From assembly GCF_000372725.1 (NCBI RefSeq), contig NW_005196020.1, positions 180,521 to 244,520 of the forward strand: 64,000 nucleotides of DNA, given 5' to 3'. A program made the translations under genes and the position numbers. Source of the stretch: Emiliania huxleyi CCMP1516 (taxonomy: Eukaryota; Haptophyta; Isochrysidales; Noelaerhabdaceae). Shown in pieces: positions 11,601-23,267 of this stretch (the first letter of the stretch is position 1; each line of letters starts with the position of its first letter). The notes beneath the pieces are model-generated. The model was not told where the DNA came from and did not search any database. It saw nothing but the letters and a program-made list of their open reading frames with translations.

Positions 11601-13164
11601 GCCGCCAGCTTTGGCGCACCGCCAATGGCGCCGGCCACGGAGCCGCACTCGGAAAAGAGGCGGCGGATCGCGCGGAGCGCAGCCGTGCGTGGGAGAAATG
11701 GAGCGGTGGCGTCGGAAGCGGTGGCCAGCGCGGAGGACAGGAAGCCCGGAAGCAGCGCCTGCAGCGCCCGCCCGCCGCCGAGCGCCTCCCCCAGGACCGT
11801 CGCAACCTCAAGCACCGAAGCGCGCAGCTCTGCGTCCCGCTCCTCGAGCAGCGGGCACAGCCAGAGCAGCGCGCGGCCGGCGAAGCTGCGCGCGTCCGCC
11901 GCTGGGAGGGAGGGCAGCAGCGCGAGGGACGCTCTCAGTGCAAGCCGCTGCTCGGACACGCCGGCACGCGAACCGGCGGCGCGCGGCTGCCGCACGCTCG
12001 TGAGAGCAAGGGTGACGAGCCGCTCCGCGGTCAGCGTGGCTGCTGAGCGGGGATGGGACGAGGCCGGCGCGGCGGAGCGAGGGGAGCTCGAGGCGAGGGG
12101 CGAAGCTGGCGGGAGCGCAGCGGCAGATGCGGCTAGAAGGGCGAGCGCCGCCCGCCGCAGCGGCGGCGGCGCGGGGGGCAAGCCCGCCTCGCGGCCACAG
12201 TACTGCTCCGCGAGGACAGCGAGGAGGGCAGACTGGCGGAGGGCGGGCGCCAGCCGCGGGATTGCCTTGGCCGAGGGCGCGCGCAGCAGCGCGGCGCCAA
12301 AGCGGAGAGCGGTGAGGCGGAGTGAGACTCGAGGTAGACTCCCGCCTCTGCCACGCTCGTAACTCGTCCGCTCGAGCAGCGCCGCCCCGGAACCGAGCAG
12401 CGAGTCGAATAGCACTCGAGGAGGCGGCGGCGGCGGCGGCGGCGACAGTGGCGACAGTGGCCCCACGGCGTGCGTCGGCACAGTGGCGGCGGCGGCAGCA
12501 TCGGCGTGGGCGACGAGTGCGCGCGTGAGTAGCGAGAGTAGAGACTCGAGCAGCTCATCGTCCTCGGCCGTCGCGGGAGGTGTGAGCAGCAACCGCGTGA
12601 GCAGTCCATCGGCGGCGGCCGAACGCACGGCGGTGAGGAGTGGGTGCTCTGTCGCCACCAGGTGCGCCTCGCTCTGCGCGGGGCGCTTGGCAGCGCGCTC
12701 AGGCGGGCCAAGGGCGAGGAGCGCATCATGGCTAGAGCACAGCGCGTGCAGCTCCGCCACGGCGCGCGTGCAGTCGGCGTGGTCGGCGCACTCTTCCAGC
12801 CGCTGCAAAGCACGGGCCGTGCCCAGGCAAGGGTCCAACCTCGCCGCGCGCTCCAGCGCCAAACGCTGCACACGAGCCCAGCCAGAGGCGTCGCTGGCGG
12901 CGTCGGCGGTGCCTCCGCCGACCGCGGCACCAGCGTCGGCGCTGGCATCGACCTCGTCGCCCGAGTCACCGTCTGTGGCGAAACGAAGAGGCGCAGCGGG
13001 AACACTTTGACGGCCTCCGCCGCCTGCGCCTTCGACGGCATCGACTTGAGCGTGCCCGCCGCCCGCGGCGTCTTCGTTACCAATGCCGAGCGCGGCGCGC
13101 AACGCAGCGCGGCTTGCGAGGGCACGTCGCACCGCATCGTCGGGCGGCGACAGCGGCGTCCAAC

Positions 13165-13195
<31 letters not shown>

Positions 13196-16100
13196 GCTGC
13201 CTCCGCCGCCGCCGCTGCCGCCGCACTTGAGGCGGCCGGGACAGCCGCCCGCAGATCCCCGCTCGCGGACCTCGAGTCGAAAGGCGCGCGCCACCTGTGC
13301 ACGGGCGGCGCAGAGTCAGCGGACGCGGAGAGCCCCTCTCTCCACGGGCCGGCCATGCCTCGATGTGGAGCGAGCGAGGCGAGAGGCTGCTCAGAGGCGT
13401 CGCGGCGGAGAGGTCGACGGTGAGTTCGGCCTCTGCAGAGATGGAAACGGCGGCGTAGAGGTCCGCTTCGTCAAAGAGGAGAGCCTCTAGGGCGCGCCGG
13501 AGGGCGGCACGTGCGGGCGCGTAGCGAGCAAAGGCGGCGCGGCGAAGCGCGTGCAGCGCCGCGGGCGAGCGGAGAGAGGCGACGCGGACGGTGGCGCATC
13601 CCCGAAAGAGCGAGCCGAGCAGGAGCAAGAGCGAGGCGAGGAGCGGGCCGGTCTGGTCGTCCTCCTCCGCCTCAGCGCTGGCCGCGGGCGTGGTGGCGAT
13701 CGCGGCCGCGGCCGCCACGGACGCCACCGCGGCCTCGAGGGAAGAGGCTTGCAACGATGCCCGCAGCAGACGGCCATCGGCGGCGAGGACAGCCGCGAGC
13801 TGCGTGGCCGCCGCCGCACGCAGCTGAGGCTCCAGGCCACCGTCGTGCGCGAGCGATTCGAGCTTTCGCGCCTCGGCGACCGTGAACGCGGCCCGCCGCA
13901 CGTCGCACGCCTGCCCGCCGCCGCCACTGGCGGCGGCGTACCCGAAGCCCGCATCGAGGTCCGCGGCGGCGGCGTCCGCGGCGAGGATCTCTGGCGGGAG
14001 TGGAGGGAGGCCGTGCAGCGGCGCGGAGGGCGCGTGCACGAGCGGGGGCACGAGCGAGGAAGCGAGCTGTGAAGCAGCCTGAGGAGTGGGCGGAGGGCGG
14101 TAAGGTGCGCGGCGGAGCGGAAGAGGCGTGGGCGACACAGTCGAGCGGCCGGCACCTCCGCAGCGAGCCTGCGCTCCGAGTGGAGCAGCGCGCGCAATGC
14201 GGCCGCAAGGCGCGCGCTCGAGTCCAGCTTGGGGACCATCGCCTAAAGCAGAGATGCGCGATGGTCTCAGTCTCGCCTCAGAGCGCCGGGGTCCACGCCT
14301 CTGGACGAGCGCGCCGCATGCAACGCTTGGGCGTGGGCCTGCGCGACCTCGAGAGCGCATTCGTCGCCGCCGCCGCCGCCGCCGCCGCCCCTGCCAACCC
14401 CGCCGTCGCCGTGGCCTAGCGACGGCGCTGACGGCGGCGCAGGAAGCGCGGCTTGCACCAAGGGCAGCAGCGCCGCAAACGAGGCGCGCCAGCTGTCGCT
14501 CTGGGGAGGCCGCGAGTCGAGTGTTTGCCGCGCCGAGAGGAGCAGCGCCTGCGCAAGCCGCATCAGCCGCATCACCGCCAGCGTGCCGTCATCGCCGCCT
14601 TCTGATCCGTCGTCCCGGATGTCTTCGAGTGGGGGAGCGGGCGGGAGAGTGGGGTCGCGCGGTCTCTCGCCGCACAAGCCGAGCGCGGCTTGCACGAGAC
14701 GCGCAGCGACGCGCGGGCGCAGGAGCAGCGACAGCAAACAGGACGCCGCGTCAGCCGCCGCGGCCTCGGCCGCACCAAACTCCTCGTCTCCCTCGGAGCC
14801 TACCCGCACAACTGTCTTTTGGGGCGAGGAGGAGCGGCGTGGTCGCGGTCGCCACCTCTCTGCCCCGGCGCCGACACCGGCTCGATCCTCGCCGCCGCCG
14901 CCTGCGAGGCTCTCGACGAGGCCCCGCAGATGCGGCCCGACGCCCGGCGCACGCGCGGCAGGCCCGCCCCTTTCCAGGGCCATGGCCGAGAGGAGCTGCT
15001 GCAGGACAGCGGCGCGGACGGAAAGGAGCGGGTGGGAGAGGCACGGCAGCAGCAGGCTCTCTGCGTCCGCCGCCGCCGGCGGCGCGGCACACACGTCGAC
15101 GAGGTGGACGATCAGGTGCGGCATCTCATAGTACGAGAGCGCGGGCAGCGCGAGACGCAGCGCCGCCACGCGCCGCTGCATCGGCGAGGGCGGCGGCGGC
15201 AGCCGCCGGTCGCTCACCTCACCGCCCTCGTCCGGCCGCGGCGGCCAGCCCTCCTGCTCGATCCTCGCCGCGGTCCGCATCGCGCCCTCGACGGCGGAGG
15301 CAGCGTCGGCGGCGCGCGCGGCGGCGGCGTCCACGACGCGCAAGGCGGCGCGCGCGGCGGCGTGCGCGTGGGGCTGACAGATCGCCAGCCAATCGTCGGC
15401 CGCGAGCGCGGCCAGCAGCCGGCCGAGCGCCGGCGGCGCCGCGGCGGAGAGCGTCTCCGTCGGCGGGGTGCGCACCGCGACGAGGGCGAGGAGCAGCAGC
15501 GGCGTCGCGGCCGCCGCTCGGGCATCGACGCGCCGCCGCGTGGCGGCGACGGCGACCGTCGCGTCGGCCGCACTCAGCATGCGGCGGTGCTCGAGGGCCG
15601 AGCAGAGGAGGGTGTAGTAGTCACGCCACAGGCCGGCGGCCGCGCGCGCCGCGTCCGCGTCCGCGTCCGCGCGCGGGCAGTGCAGGAGGGGCAGCGTCTG
15701 CAGCAGCAGCGGGACGCAGGCGGGCAGAGAGCTGTCGAGGCGCAGCAGCGGAGTCACCGAGCGCCACACCGCGTCCGCCAGCGCCCACACGGGCCACGCC
15801 GCCTCCTCGGGCGCACCCGGCGGCGCCGCCCCGGCGCGGACCGCCCCGGCACGCGGCAGGCGGTTGGCGTCGCCGTCAAGGGGAGAAGGCGTCGTCGCTC
15901 GCCCCTCGCTCAGCAGAGCGATCGCGTCGGCGTGGGCGGCCACCCACGCGGCGCCCGCGGCGGCGGCCTCGCGCGGCGGCGCCGAGGCGCAGAGGAGCGG
16001 CTCGTACCGCCGCCTCAAGTCCTCCGCCACGCGCCGCACCAACTCGGCCGCCGCGCCGAGCGCACAGCCCGCGATCTCGCCGATCTCGAGGTCTGCGCCC

Positions 16101-17005
16101 TGGGAAGCGCACGCGCGCAGCAGCGAGAGGAGCGAGCGGAGCAGCTGGGGCCGCGCCAGCAGCGCCGCGGCGGGGAGGTCGTGGACGAAGACGCCCCCAA
16201 AGGCGCCGCACGCCCCGCGCAGCACCCGCGAGTCGCCCATCGAGAGCTGCACGCCGAGCTCAAAGAGCGCGCGTGAGTCGCCGTCGCTCAGGGCGCAGGG
16301 CGGCAGCGCCATGCTCCGCGACGGCCGCACGGCCCCCGCGGACTCGTCCGTGTCGCACGCCGTCGGTCGTCGCGCCTCGGCGCGTCGCTTGCTAGCGGCG
16401 GCGACCGCCGCGGCCGAGGCCGCGGAGGCCGCAGAGGCGGCGGTGGCGGCGGTCGCGGCGGTCGCGGAGGCGGTCGCGGCGGCGGCGGCGGCGGTCGCGG
16501 CGCCCTCGCGGGCCCAGCTGCTATCGTCGCACAGCTGCGGGGATCGAGTGCCGGGCGCCAGCCGGGTGGGCGGCGGCGAGCGTGCTCGCGCGGGCGCACC
16601 TCCGCCGCCGGCGGCGAAATCGGCCGCCTGGCCGCCGGCCGAAGCGGACAGCGCCGCCTCGATGGCGGCAATCTCGCTGGACAGGCTCCCGCCCGTGGAG
16701 GCGTCGAGGCGGCTGAGCGCGGGCAGCGAGCCGAGCCCGAGCAGCACGGCGCGCGTGGGCCCGTGCGAGGCGATCGACTCGAGGAGCGCCAGCGCCAGCC
16801 GGCGCTCTGCGCCTCCTCCTCCGGCCTCGCCATCGAGGATCGCGAGCAGGGCCCGCGGGAGGACGCCGCCCGTGGCCTCCGCGAGAGAGGAGGGAGTGAG
16901 GAGCCCGCAGCTCAGCTTGGAGTGCAGCGTGCGCAGCGCCCGCTCGCGAACCTCCGCGATCGGGCTGCTGAGCTTGGCGGAGAGGGCGAGCAAGTGATCC
17001 TGCAT
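8627..17005 (-). CDS. RTTN: Rotatin-like armadillo-repeat basal-body protein
   Basis: A chain of open frames reads as one large helical-repeat protein. Exons, from the start: 17005-14348, 14242-14156, 14078-13359, 13294 to about 10911, about 10843-10260, and about 10150-8627, with most junctions phase-compatible. The N-terminus (LSAKLSSPIAEVRERALRTL) closely resembles the start of animal rotatin (QLAEIRERALKSI). The C-terminal part has Arm-like repeats such as NLAFDADGCTALLRCDGAFD and ALWALLARSEKAKVAF, again like rotatin. Total length is about 2650 residues against about 2200 in human, the excess being Ala/Gly-rich linkers (near 11400-11600 and 13160-13230). Rotatin is a centriole and basal-body protein needed for centriole elongation and ciliogenesis, so a flagellated cell is implied. 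At least two introns appear to be GC-AG (after 13359 and near 10911). The start at 17005 was preferred to upstream Met codons because family similarity begins there. The last two junctions are uncertain. Confidence 0.75.
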
Positions 17006-17290
17006 ACCCGCCGGCCCAGTCACACCCGCCCGCCGGAAAGCCTCGCGGGGAAGCTTCACGGGTTCGAGCCGTCAAACATTGACAGCGGAGGTGTGCCGAG
17101 GGGGACCGGGAGGCGGTAAGCCGTCGTCGCCCGGCGCTGCATGCAGCACCGTGGCGATGGCGCTAAGAGGTTCCTCTTTTCCGCGCCCCCCCCGCAAGGC
17201 GCGCGATACAAGCCTCGCGTTACACACAGACCGGTCCATGTTTCTTTCTTTTCTATACACACCTTACTACCTACCTACCTACACCGTCGT

Positions 17291-17350
17291 CTCCGCGTTG
17301 GTGTCCAGTCCGAGCCTGGCTGTTCTTCACCTTTCTACCTACCTACCTAC
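17291..17350 (+). repeat. Dispersed repeat A, copy 2
   Basis: Sixty bases identical to 3317-3376, including the CTAC tail. It lies about 290 bases upstream of the RTTN start, on the opposite strand. Such identity between copies 14 kb apart implies recent spread or purifying selection. Confidence 0.85.
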
Positions 17351-17856
17351 ACACGTACCCTTACACGCGTACATATACTCGAGTACACACTGAGAGAAAG
17401 AAAAATCTCTCTATCACACTGAAGGAGACAGAAGGGGGGTGAACCGCGCATATCCTCGATCGCCGTGCAAAGCTCGGTTGTGAGCTCTCACGCCGCGCGT
17501 CGGGCCTTTAGGGGCCTAGAGAACACACACCCCTCTCCCTTTTCTCCTTAGGCTAAAAGTACGTATACACTGTCACTGAACACTCGGTTCGCACCTCTTT
17601 TCCGGGCGGCTTGCGTCCTCGCGTCCACGGACCCGCCGTACCGCGCCGCGCCGGTGTCCCACTCCCAGACCGAGCCTGTTCATCACTTTTAATGGCGATT
17701 ATGGGGGAGGCGGCTAGCCCCCCCGACGCCTATGTGCGTCATCAGGGAGGGCGTTCCTTGTCTTGCCCCGCCGCGAGCGCCGCCGTGACGACTCGCGCGC
17801 TTCTTCCGCGGGGCCCCTTGGGCGGTGTCCTTGAGTGTCCTGACGACGGCGGCTCT

Positions 17857-17911
<55 letters not shown>
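17857..17911. repeat. (CG)n-(GA)n microsatellite
   Basis: A CG dinucleotide run passes directly into about 20 GA units. It lies roughly 80 bases beyond the histone stem-loop at 17990-18005 in the direction of H3 transcription, so it is probably just outside the H3 mRNA. Confidence 0.9.
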
Positions 17912-17915
<4 letters not shown>

Positions 17916-17989
17916 CAAAAAGAACGATAACTCCAAGATAAAAGGGTAGGTAAAGAAGAAGACACGAGAGCAACAGGGTAGAGAAGGGT

Positions 17990-18005
17990 GGTGTTTAGAA
18001 ACACC
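17990..18005 (-). promoter_or_regulatory. Histone mRNA 3' stem-loop of H3
   Basis: On the minus strand the sequence is GGTGTTTCTAAACACC: a 6-bp stem (GGTGTT/AACACC) with a 4-base loop. It begins 23 bases after the H3 stop codon. The same 16 bases with identical flanks (CCCC before, ACCCT after) follow the H4 gene at 29485-29500. Stem length, loop size and position match the 3'-end element of replication-dependent histone mRNAs, normally bound by stem-loop-binding protein (SLBP) in place of polyadenylation. Confidence 0.88.
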
Positions 18006-18028
18006 GGGGGTTTGGAGGAGCCGGAAGC

Positions 18029-18621
<593 letters not shown>

Positions 18622-19662
18622 TGCTACATACAACTGTAGTCCCCCGTCGGGAGGACGACCCCGCTAGTGCCGACCACACCCACAAAGAACCCTGCACAAA
18701 GATCGCACGGGCGGGGACCTGTTCCTTTTTAAAGAAAGAAAGAAAGAAAACAGACAACCCAAGGGGGGATGTCCAACCCACCCGCGCTAGGTAAGGTCTC
18801 GGGTTTGACGCATGGGGTCACTCCCGCGAAACTCGTAACTAGCCGGGGCAGTCGGAGAAGGGGCAACTCCGTGCACTGACGGTCGGCCGCCAGAAACCAC
18901 GCCTGCGTGGATCGCGTCACACCAATCCTCGCTACCCAACGCGGCCAAAGGATATCCACCTCGAGAACCTCGAGAAGGGGGGATGGGAGGACGGCACGCC
19001 GCCACCACACAGGGATTTTAAGAAGCGGGGTGTGGTGCGCTATCCGTCGCCCACCCTTGGGCGTCTGCCTCTTCCTATCTCTCTTCGCAGTCCCTCGCTG
19101 CAACCTTGTCACGCACGTACTGCTTCTTCTGCTGCCGGTGATGCGCCGCCATCAGCTGCGCCTGGACCTCGTCCACGTTCCGCTGCGCCCCGTGGGGCCC
19201 CGGCGGGCACTGCACGCCACCCTCTACCACCACCGAAGGGGGCGCCAACGCCCGGCGACGTCGACGCCGAAGACGGCGCGTCGCCTCGCCGACTGCCCAG
19301 CCGAAGCAGGAGACACTAGATCGTCATTGGGATTGGCGAGGGAGCCGCTTGCAAGGGTCATCCCATCGACGGCGCCGTCAAATAGAGGGCGGAGGAGCCG
19401 AACTCGTGGTCCATATCTCTGTGGTCGGCCGACAGAGTTCCAGCCAGAAGACGTGCACGGCGGGCACTCACGGCAGAAAGATACTTTTTTTCACGCGCGC
19501 GAGCGAGCGCGGCGCGCGCGCGCGCGCGCCATGTCCACCTCCATCGCTCCATGTACCGCGCTGGTGTCCGAGCCTGGCTGTTCTTCACCTTCCTACATAC
19601 ATACATACGGCGCCAGGAATACATACATACGGCGCCAGGAAGCACGGGCTCCCGTTTTTTAG
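18622..19662. other. Repeat-bearing spacer downstream of the F-box/RCC1 gene
   Basis: Holds members of dispersed repeat family B: an A-rich stretch with AACCCAAGGGGGGATG near 18733-18775, and a GGGATGGGAGGACGGCACGC block near 18978-19020 that recurs at 53920-53965. It also holds repeat A copy 3 and a CG run near 19510-19530. The frames at 19032-19320 do not look like protein. Confidence 0.5.
19558..19606 (+). repeat. Dispersed repeat A, copy 3 (diverged), with (CATA)n tail
   Basis: Shares CCGAGCCTGGCTGTTCTTCA with the copies at 3317 and 17291 but lacks a few bases before it and ends in CATA rather than CTAC units. Two direct copies of ATACGGCGCCAGGAA follow it. It lies about 60 bases past the RCC1 stop codon. 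Confidence 0.7.
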
Positions 19663-21162
19663 CTACTCGTCCTCCTCGCTGCCGTCAGAAGAGACTGGCG
19701 TGGGCGACCGGCTCGCCCACGCCTCGATCTTCTTGGGCAGCAGCTGGTTCGACAGGTCCTCTCCGTGGCCTAGGCAGCCATGGGTGACCTCGCCCCAGGT
19801 CCAGGCGGCGCCGTTGGCCGTGATGGCGATGCTATGATCCTTTCCCGCCGACACATCGACGACGCGCTGGTCAGCAAAGGCGTCGATCTTCTTCGGCTGC
19901 CGCTGGTGCTGCTCGTCGCCGTGGCCCAGCTGGCCAGAGCTTCCCTCGCCCCAGCTCCAGACGGCGCCGTCGGCGGTGATGGCGATGCTGTGGCAGTCCG
20001 CCGACACAATGACGACGCGCTGGCCAGCAAAGGCCTCGATCTTCTTTGGCTGCAGCTGGCTCTGCTCGTCGCCGTGGCCCAACCGGCCGCTGCGACCCAA
20101 ACCCCAGCTCCAGACAGCGCCGTCGGCGGTGACGGCGAGGCTGTGAGACCCTCCAGCCGACACAGCGACGACGCGCCGGCCAGCAAAGGCCTCGATCTTC
20201 TTTGGCTGCAGCTGGTGCTGCTGGTCGCCGTGGCCCAACTTGCCATTGTATCCACTGCCCCAGCTCCAGACGGCGCCGTCGGCGGTGACGGCGAGGCTGT
20301 GAGACCCTCCAGCCGACACATCGACGACGCACCGGCCAGCAAAGGCCTCGATCTTCTTCGGCTGCCGCTGGTGCTGCGCGTCGCCGTGGCCCAGCCGGCC
20401 TGCGATTCCATCGCCCCAGCTCCAGACGGCGCCGTCGGCGGTGAGGGCGAGGCTGTGCAAGAGTTCAGCAGACACAGCGACAACTCGCCGACCAGCAAAG
20501 ATCTCGACCTTCTTTGGCTGCCACTGGCTCTGCTCGTCGCCGTGGCCCAGCTGGCCACAAGAACCCTCACCCCAGCTCCAGACGGCGCCGCCGGCGGTGA
20601 GGGCGAGGCTGTGGCCAACTCCAGCCGACACGCTCACGGCGCGCTCGTCACCCAATGTTGACGGGAGGCGGGTCGGTGTGTTGAGCTGCGTCACGCCCTC
20701 GCCGTGGCCGAGAAGGCCTGGCAATTCCTCCTCCTCCTCCTCCTCCTCCTCCTCTTCGCCCTCCGTTGCCGCTGACCCGCACGACGAGAGCCGCCCCTCA
20801 CCGTCGATGAAGACACTGTGCCGATCGCCTGCCGCAGCCCTCGCCGGCGGGTTGGACTCGCGCAGCAAGGCATAGTAGCACAGCCACCGCACGGCGCAGC
20901 TCTCGCCCTCTGGCTGCGCCGGCGGCTCGTAGCCGGCCTCTTGCAGGCGCAAGCGGATGCCCGCCTCCGCGAGTGAGGCGTGGAAGAGAAGCGAGACGGC
21001 CGCGACGCGAGCGATGTCGATGGGGTCGCAGCGAGAGAGGGCGCGCTCGAGGAGGTCCGTGGGGAGGTCGAGGAGGCGGAAGGGCGGCGGCGTGCTCGGC
21101 GAGGGGGCGGCGGCGGCGGCGGCGGCGAGGCGGCGCGAGCGGCGGCGCGGCGGGGTGGACAT
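19663..21162 (-). CDS. F-box protein with RCC1-type propeller repeats
   Basis: A single-exon 499-residue frame. Residues about 28-66 (FRLLDLPTDLLERALSRCDP) look like an F-box, which would recruit a target to an SCF ubiquitin ligase through Skp1. An acidic Glu run follows near residue 135. Residues about 145-485 carry seven RCC1-type repeats of about 51 residues, each with variants of HSLAVTADGAVWSWG followed by GxLGHGDEQ and PKKIEAFAG, forming a probable seven-bladed propeller for substrate binding. Neighbouring repeats are nearly identical at DNA level, so the array has been homogenised recently. The gene lies inside the 9-kb segment that separates the two H3 halves. RCC1-like propellers can also act as GTPase exchange factors, but the degenerate repeats and F-box favour a ligase adaptor. 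Confidence 0.85.
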   Translation of the reverse strand: MSTPPRRRSRRLAAAAAAAPSPSTPPPFRLLDLPTDLLERALSRCDPIDIARVAAVSLLFHASLAEAGIRLRLQEAGYEPPAQPEGESCAVRWLCYYALLRESNPPARAAAGDRHSVFIDGEGRLSSCGSAATEGEEEEEEEEEEELPGLLGHGEGVTQLNTPTRLPSTLGDERAVSVSAGVGHSLALTAGGAVWSWGEGSCGQLGHGDEQSQWQPKKVEIFAGRRVVAVSAELLHSLALTADGAVWSWGDGIAGRLGHGDAQHQRQPKKIEAFAGRCVVDVSAGGSHSLAVTADGAVWSWGSGYNGKLGHGDQQHQLQPKKIEAFAGRRVVAVSAGGSHSLAVTADGAVWSWGLGRSGRLGHGDEQSQLQPKKIEAFAGQRVVIVSADCHSIAITADGAVWSWGEGSSGQLGHGDEQHQRQPKKIDAFADQRVVDVSAGKDHSIAITANGAAWTWGEVTHGCLGHGEDLSNQLLPKKIEAWASRSPTPVSSDGSEEDE

Positions 21163-22640
21163 CGCGAGGGGGAGAAAGAATTTTACAACCCTCAGAACAC
21201 CTCCATTGGGTTTTCTGTTTTCTTTCTTTTACCGGGCACGGGACTGTGTGTGATGTGTGTGTGTGTGTGTGTGCCTCGCTGATCCCGCCTGGGATGTTGG
21301 GTGTGAGGTGTGGCGGCTTCGAACCCAAGGGGGGGAGATGATCCCATCAGTAACCAACTCTCAGGGGCAGTAGGTGGGCGAGCCTCAAGCGCGCCGTCAT
21401 CTCGATCGCCCAGGCGTCGCTACGCGCGGTCTTCCGCGGGGGGAGCTTCGTCGACGGGTGCGGGACCGCGGCGCAGACAGTGCTGCGGCGATGCCTCCGG
21501 CTGCCGCTGTGGCGAGTGGCTTGTGCTGCTCGCTGCGACGGCGAAGAACTCGTCTCGTCACACGCCAAGGGCGTATGCTCTGTCGGGACGTGACTGAGGC
21601 GCATGCGCCCAGGAGGGGAGGGCGCATGCGTAACGACGCTGCTAGAGATGCCTTTCGGGGCCCAGAGATAAAACTTCTGATGCCATGCGTGACCTAGTAG
21701 TGTCCCCAGCTAGGCGCGTCAGCTCGGCTTGGCGTAGCGATCGTGGCCAGCGCAACTCGCCTGGACTCAACGCTCAGCCAGGAGCTCCCGCACGCGCTGG
21801 CGCGAGTCATGGCGCATGCAACGCGTCTGAATGCTCGCCTCGCCTCGCGCAAATGCGACCGTCCTCGCAGCCGATAGTCCACCGCCTGCTAAAGAAGCAC
21901 AGCGACGAATGCGGCACCGGCGACGCATGGCAGGCTGGTCATGACGCAGTTATAGGGTGTTGTGTGCCGTCAGAGTGACCGTCTCTGTGTGTCAGTGATA
22001 GTCAGGGCCGTCCATCAGAGCTCCAGTAAGCTCGGAGACACCCCATTAGTGCGACTCGACCTCTTTGAGTCACTGCCTTCCCGGCGGTTTGGCTGTAGAG
22101 CCTCTACAACAAACTCTACAGCAAAATCGCGCTCTACATCGCTCTACAACGCACCCGCCTCGTCACGCAGCCGATGTAGAGCTCTACAGCTCTACAGCGC
22201 TCCAGAGCGCTCTACATCTCTACAGCTCTACAGCGCTCTACACTCTACATCCTCTACACCCTCCCTCAGTGGGCACCCTCCCTAACCCAGCTCCCAGGGC
22301 CGGGCGGGGAGCTAAAGAAGCGCACCCAGCGGGCTGGATGCTCGGGGACGGGCTGCGGGCAAGAGAACCCTGGCCCTGGGGGGTGGTGCGCGGTCGCAGG
22401 GCCATAACACGGGTCTCCGAGGGTTGGTTCTGCGCTTTGCCTTTGGGTTTCCCCTAGCGACCGCCCCGAGCAATACGTGTACTCGACGATAATACGAAAA
22501 CACGCACCCCCTTCCCGACGCTGCGTCATGCCCAGAGCACTTGGGGATTGCCGCGGATTTTCTTCCCCTGCTGTGAGACAGGCTTCTGCTTAAGAATTCT
22601 TCCCCTGCTCACCCGCCGAGCGCCGGGCGCTCGAGGCGAT
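21163..22640. other. No gene recognised; repeat-containing
   Basis: Begins with a family B fragment (21197-21232, reverse orientation) and a GT run near 21247-21272 in the RCC1 5' region. A dense CTCTACA-type repeat occupies about 22085-22262. Other frames are short. The last 200 bases are probably the MOZART1 promoter. Confidence 0.5.
22085..22262. repeat. CTCTACA / GCTCTACAGC repeat cluster
   Basis: About fifteen copies of CTCTACA or its close variants within 180 bases, spaced irregularly, several joined as AGCTCTACAGCTCTACAGCG and forming short palindromes with GAGCGCTC. The DNA on either side does not share the motif. Confidence 0.75.
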
Positions 22641-22998
22641 ATGGACGGTGTCGCATCGCCAGCCGCGCTCTCGCTACGCCCGCGCCGCCCGCGCCGCCGC
22701 CGCTGAACTCCCGCCTCCTCCCCGCAGCCCTGTACGACCTCTCTCAATTGCTGGAGACGGGGCTCGACCGAGAGACGCTCGCGGTGCTGATCGGGTTGAC
22801 CGAGCAGGGCGTCAATCCCGAGGTGTGACACACTGCCTGCACACCATCCTTCACCCGCCGCCGCCTCTCGCCACCTCATCCAGCCCTTCCTCTCGCACTG
22901 CGCAGGCCCTCGCCGCAGTCGTCAAGGAGCTGCGGAGAGAATCTGCTGCGCTGCGCGCCGCTGAGGCCGAGGCCGCGGAGGTCGAGGGCGGGTCATAG
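22641..22998 (+). CDS. MZT1: MOZART1, gamma-tubulin complex subunit
   Basis: Three exons: 22641-22647, 22728-22822 and 22906-22998. Introns are 80 and 83 bases, both GT-AG, and joining leaves the frame intact. The product is 64 residues, typical for MOZART1. It starts MDALYDLSQLLETGLDRETL, continues LTEQGVNPEALAAVVKELRR, and matches the family core (NTGLD, CEQGINPEALS, VIKELR). MOZART1 binds the N-terminus of gamma-tubulin complex proteins and is needed to place gamma-tubulin ring complexes at microtubule-organising centres. The first exon is only seven bases, ATGGACG. An alternative ATG read-through in exon 1 runs to a stop within 22 codons, which supports the splice. The gene is inside the segment that splits H3, on the opposite strand to its neighbours. 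Confidence 0.88.
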
Positions 22999-23267
22999 CC
23001 TGAGTCCCGTCGCCGCATGGTTGTTCATTGTGTCCCTTATTTTGTTCTCGTTGTGTGGGTACTTACCTTTGCGCGGTGCCGCGACGCCGCCACCTGTGCA
23101 TGCAGAGGCCAGAGCCGAGCCACTGGTGAAAGCCGTACGGTATGCGCGACGGCCGACGCAAATTTTCTTCTTCTCACACACCAGTGATCGCACGGCTCAA
23201 ATTTTCTTCTTCTCACACACCAGTGATCACACCGGCACACCGGCTGGGTTTCTCTCTCTCTCTCTCG

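Larger units (their letters stand above)
17006..17989. other. Repeat-rich spacer between RTTN and the H3 3' half
   Basis: Contains dispersed repeat A copy 2 (17291-17350) with CTAC runs on both sides, a diverged piece of the same repeat near 17650-17690, and a CG/GA microsatellite at 17857-17911. No reading frame with recognisable protein character. Confidence 0.6.

Noticed and set aside
14128-16395. 755-codon plus-strand frame
   Set aside because: It is antisense to RTTN exon 1, is almost entirely Arg/Ala/Pro/Ser and has no domain; the minus strand matches rotatin.
17050-17075. tRNA-like T loop (GGGTTCGAGCC)
   Set aside because: No acceptor, D or anticodon stem can be formed around it.
21308-21325. 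tRNA-like T loop in reverse (CTTCGAACCC)
   Set aside because: No cloverleaf partner stems nearby.
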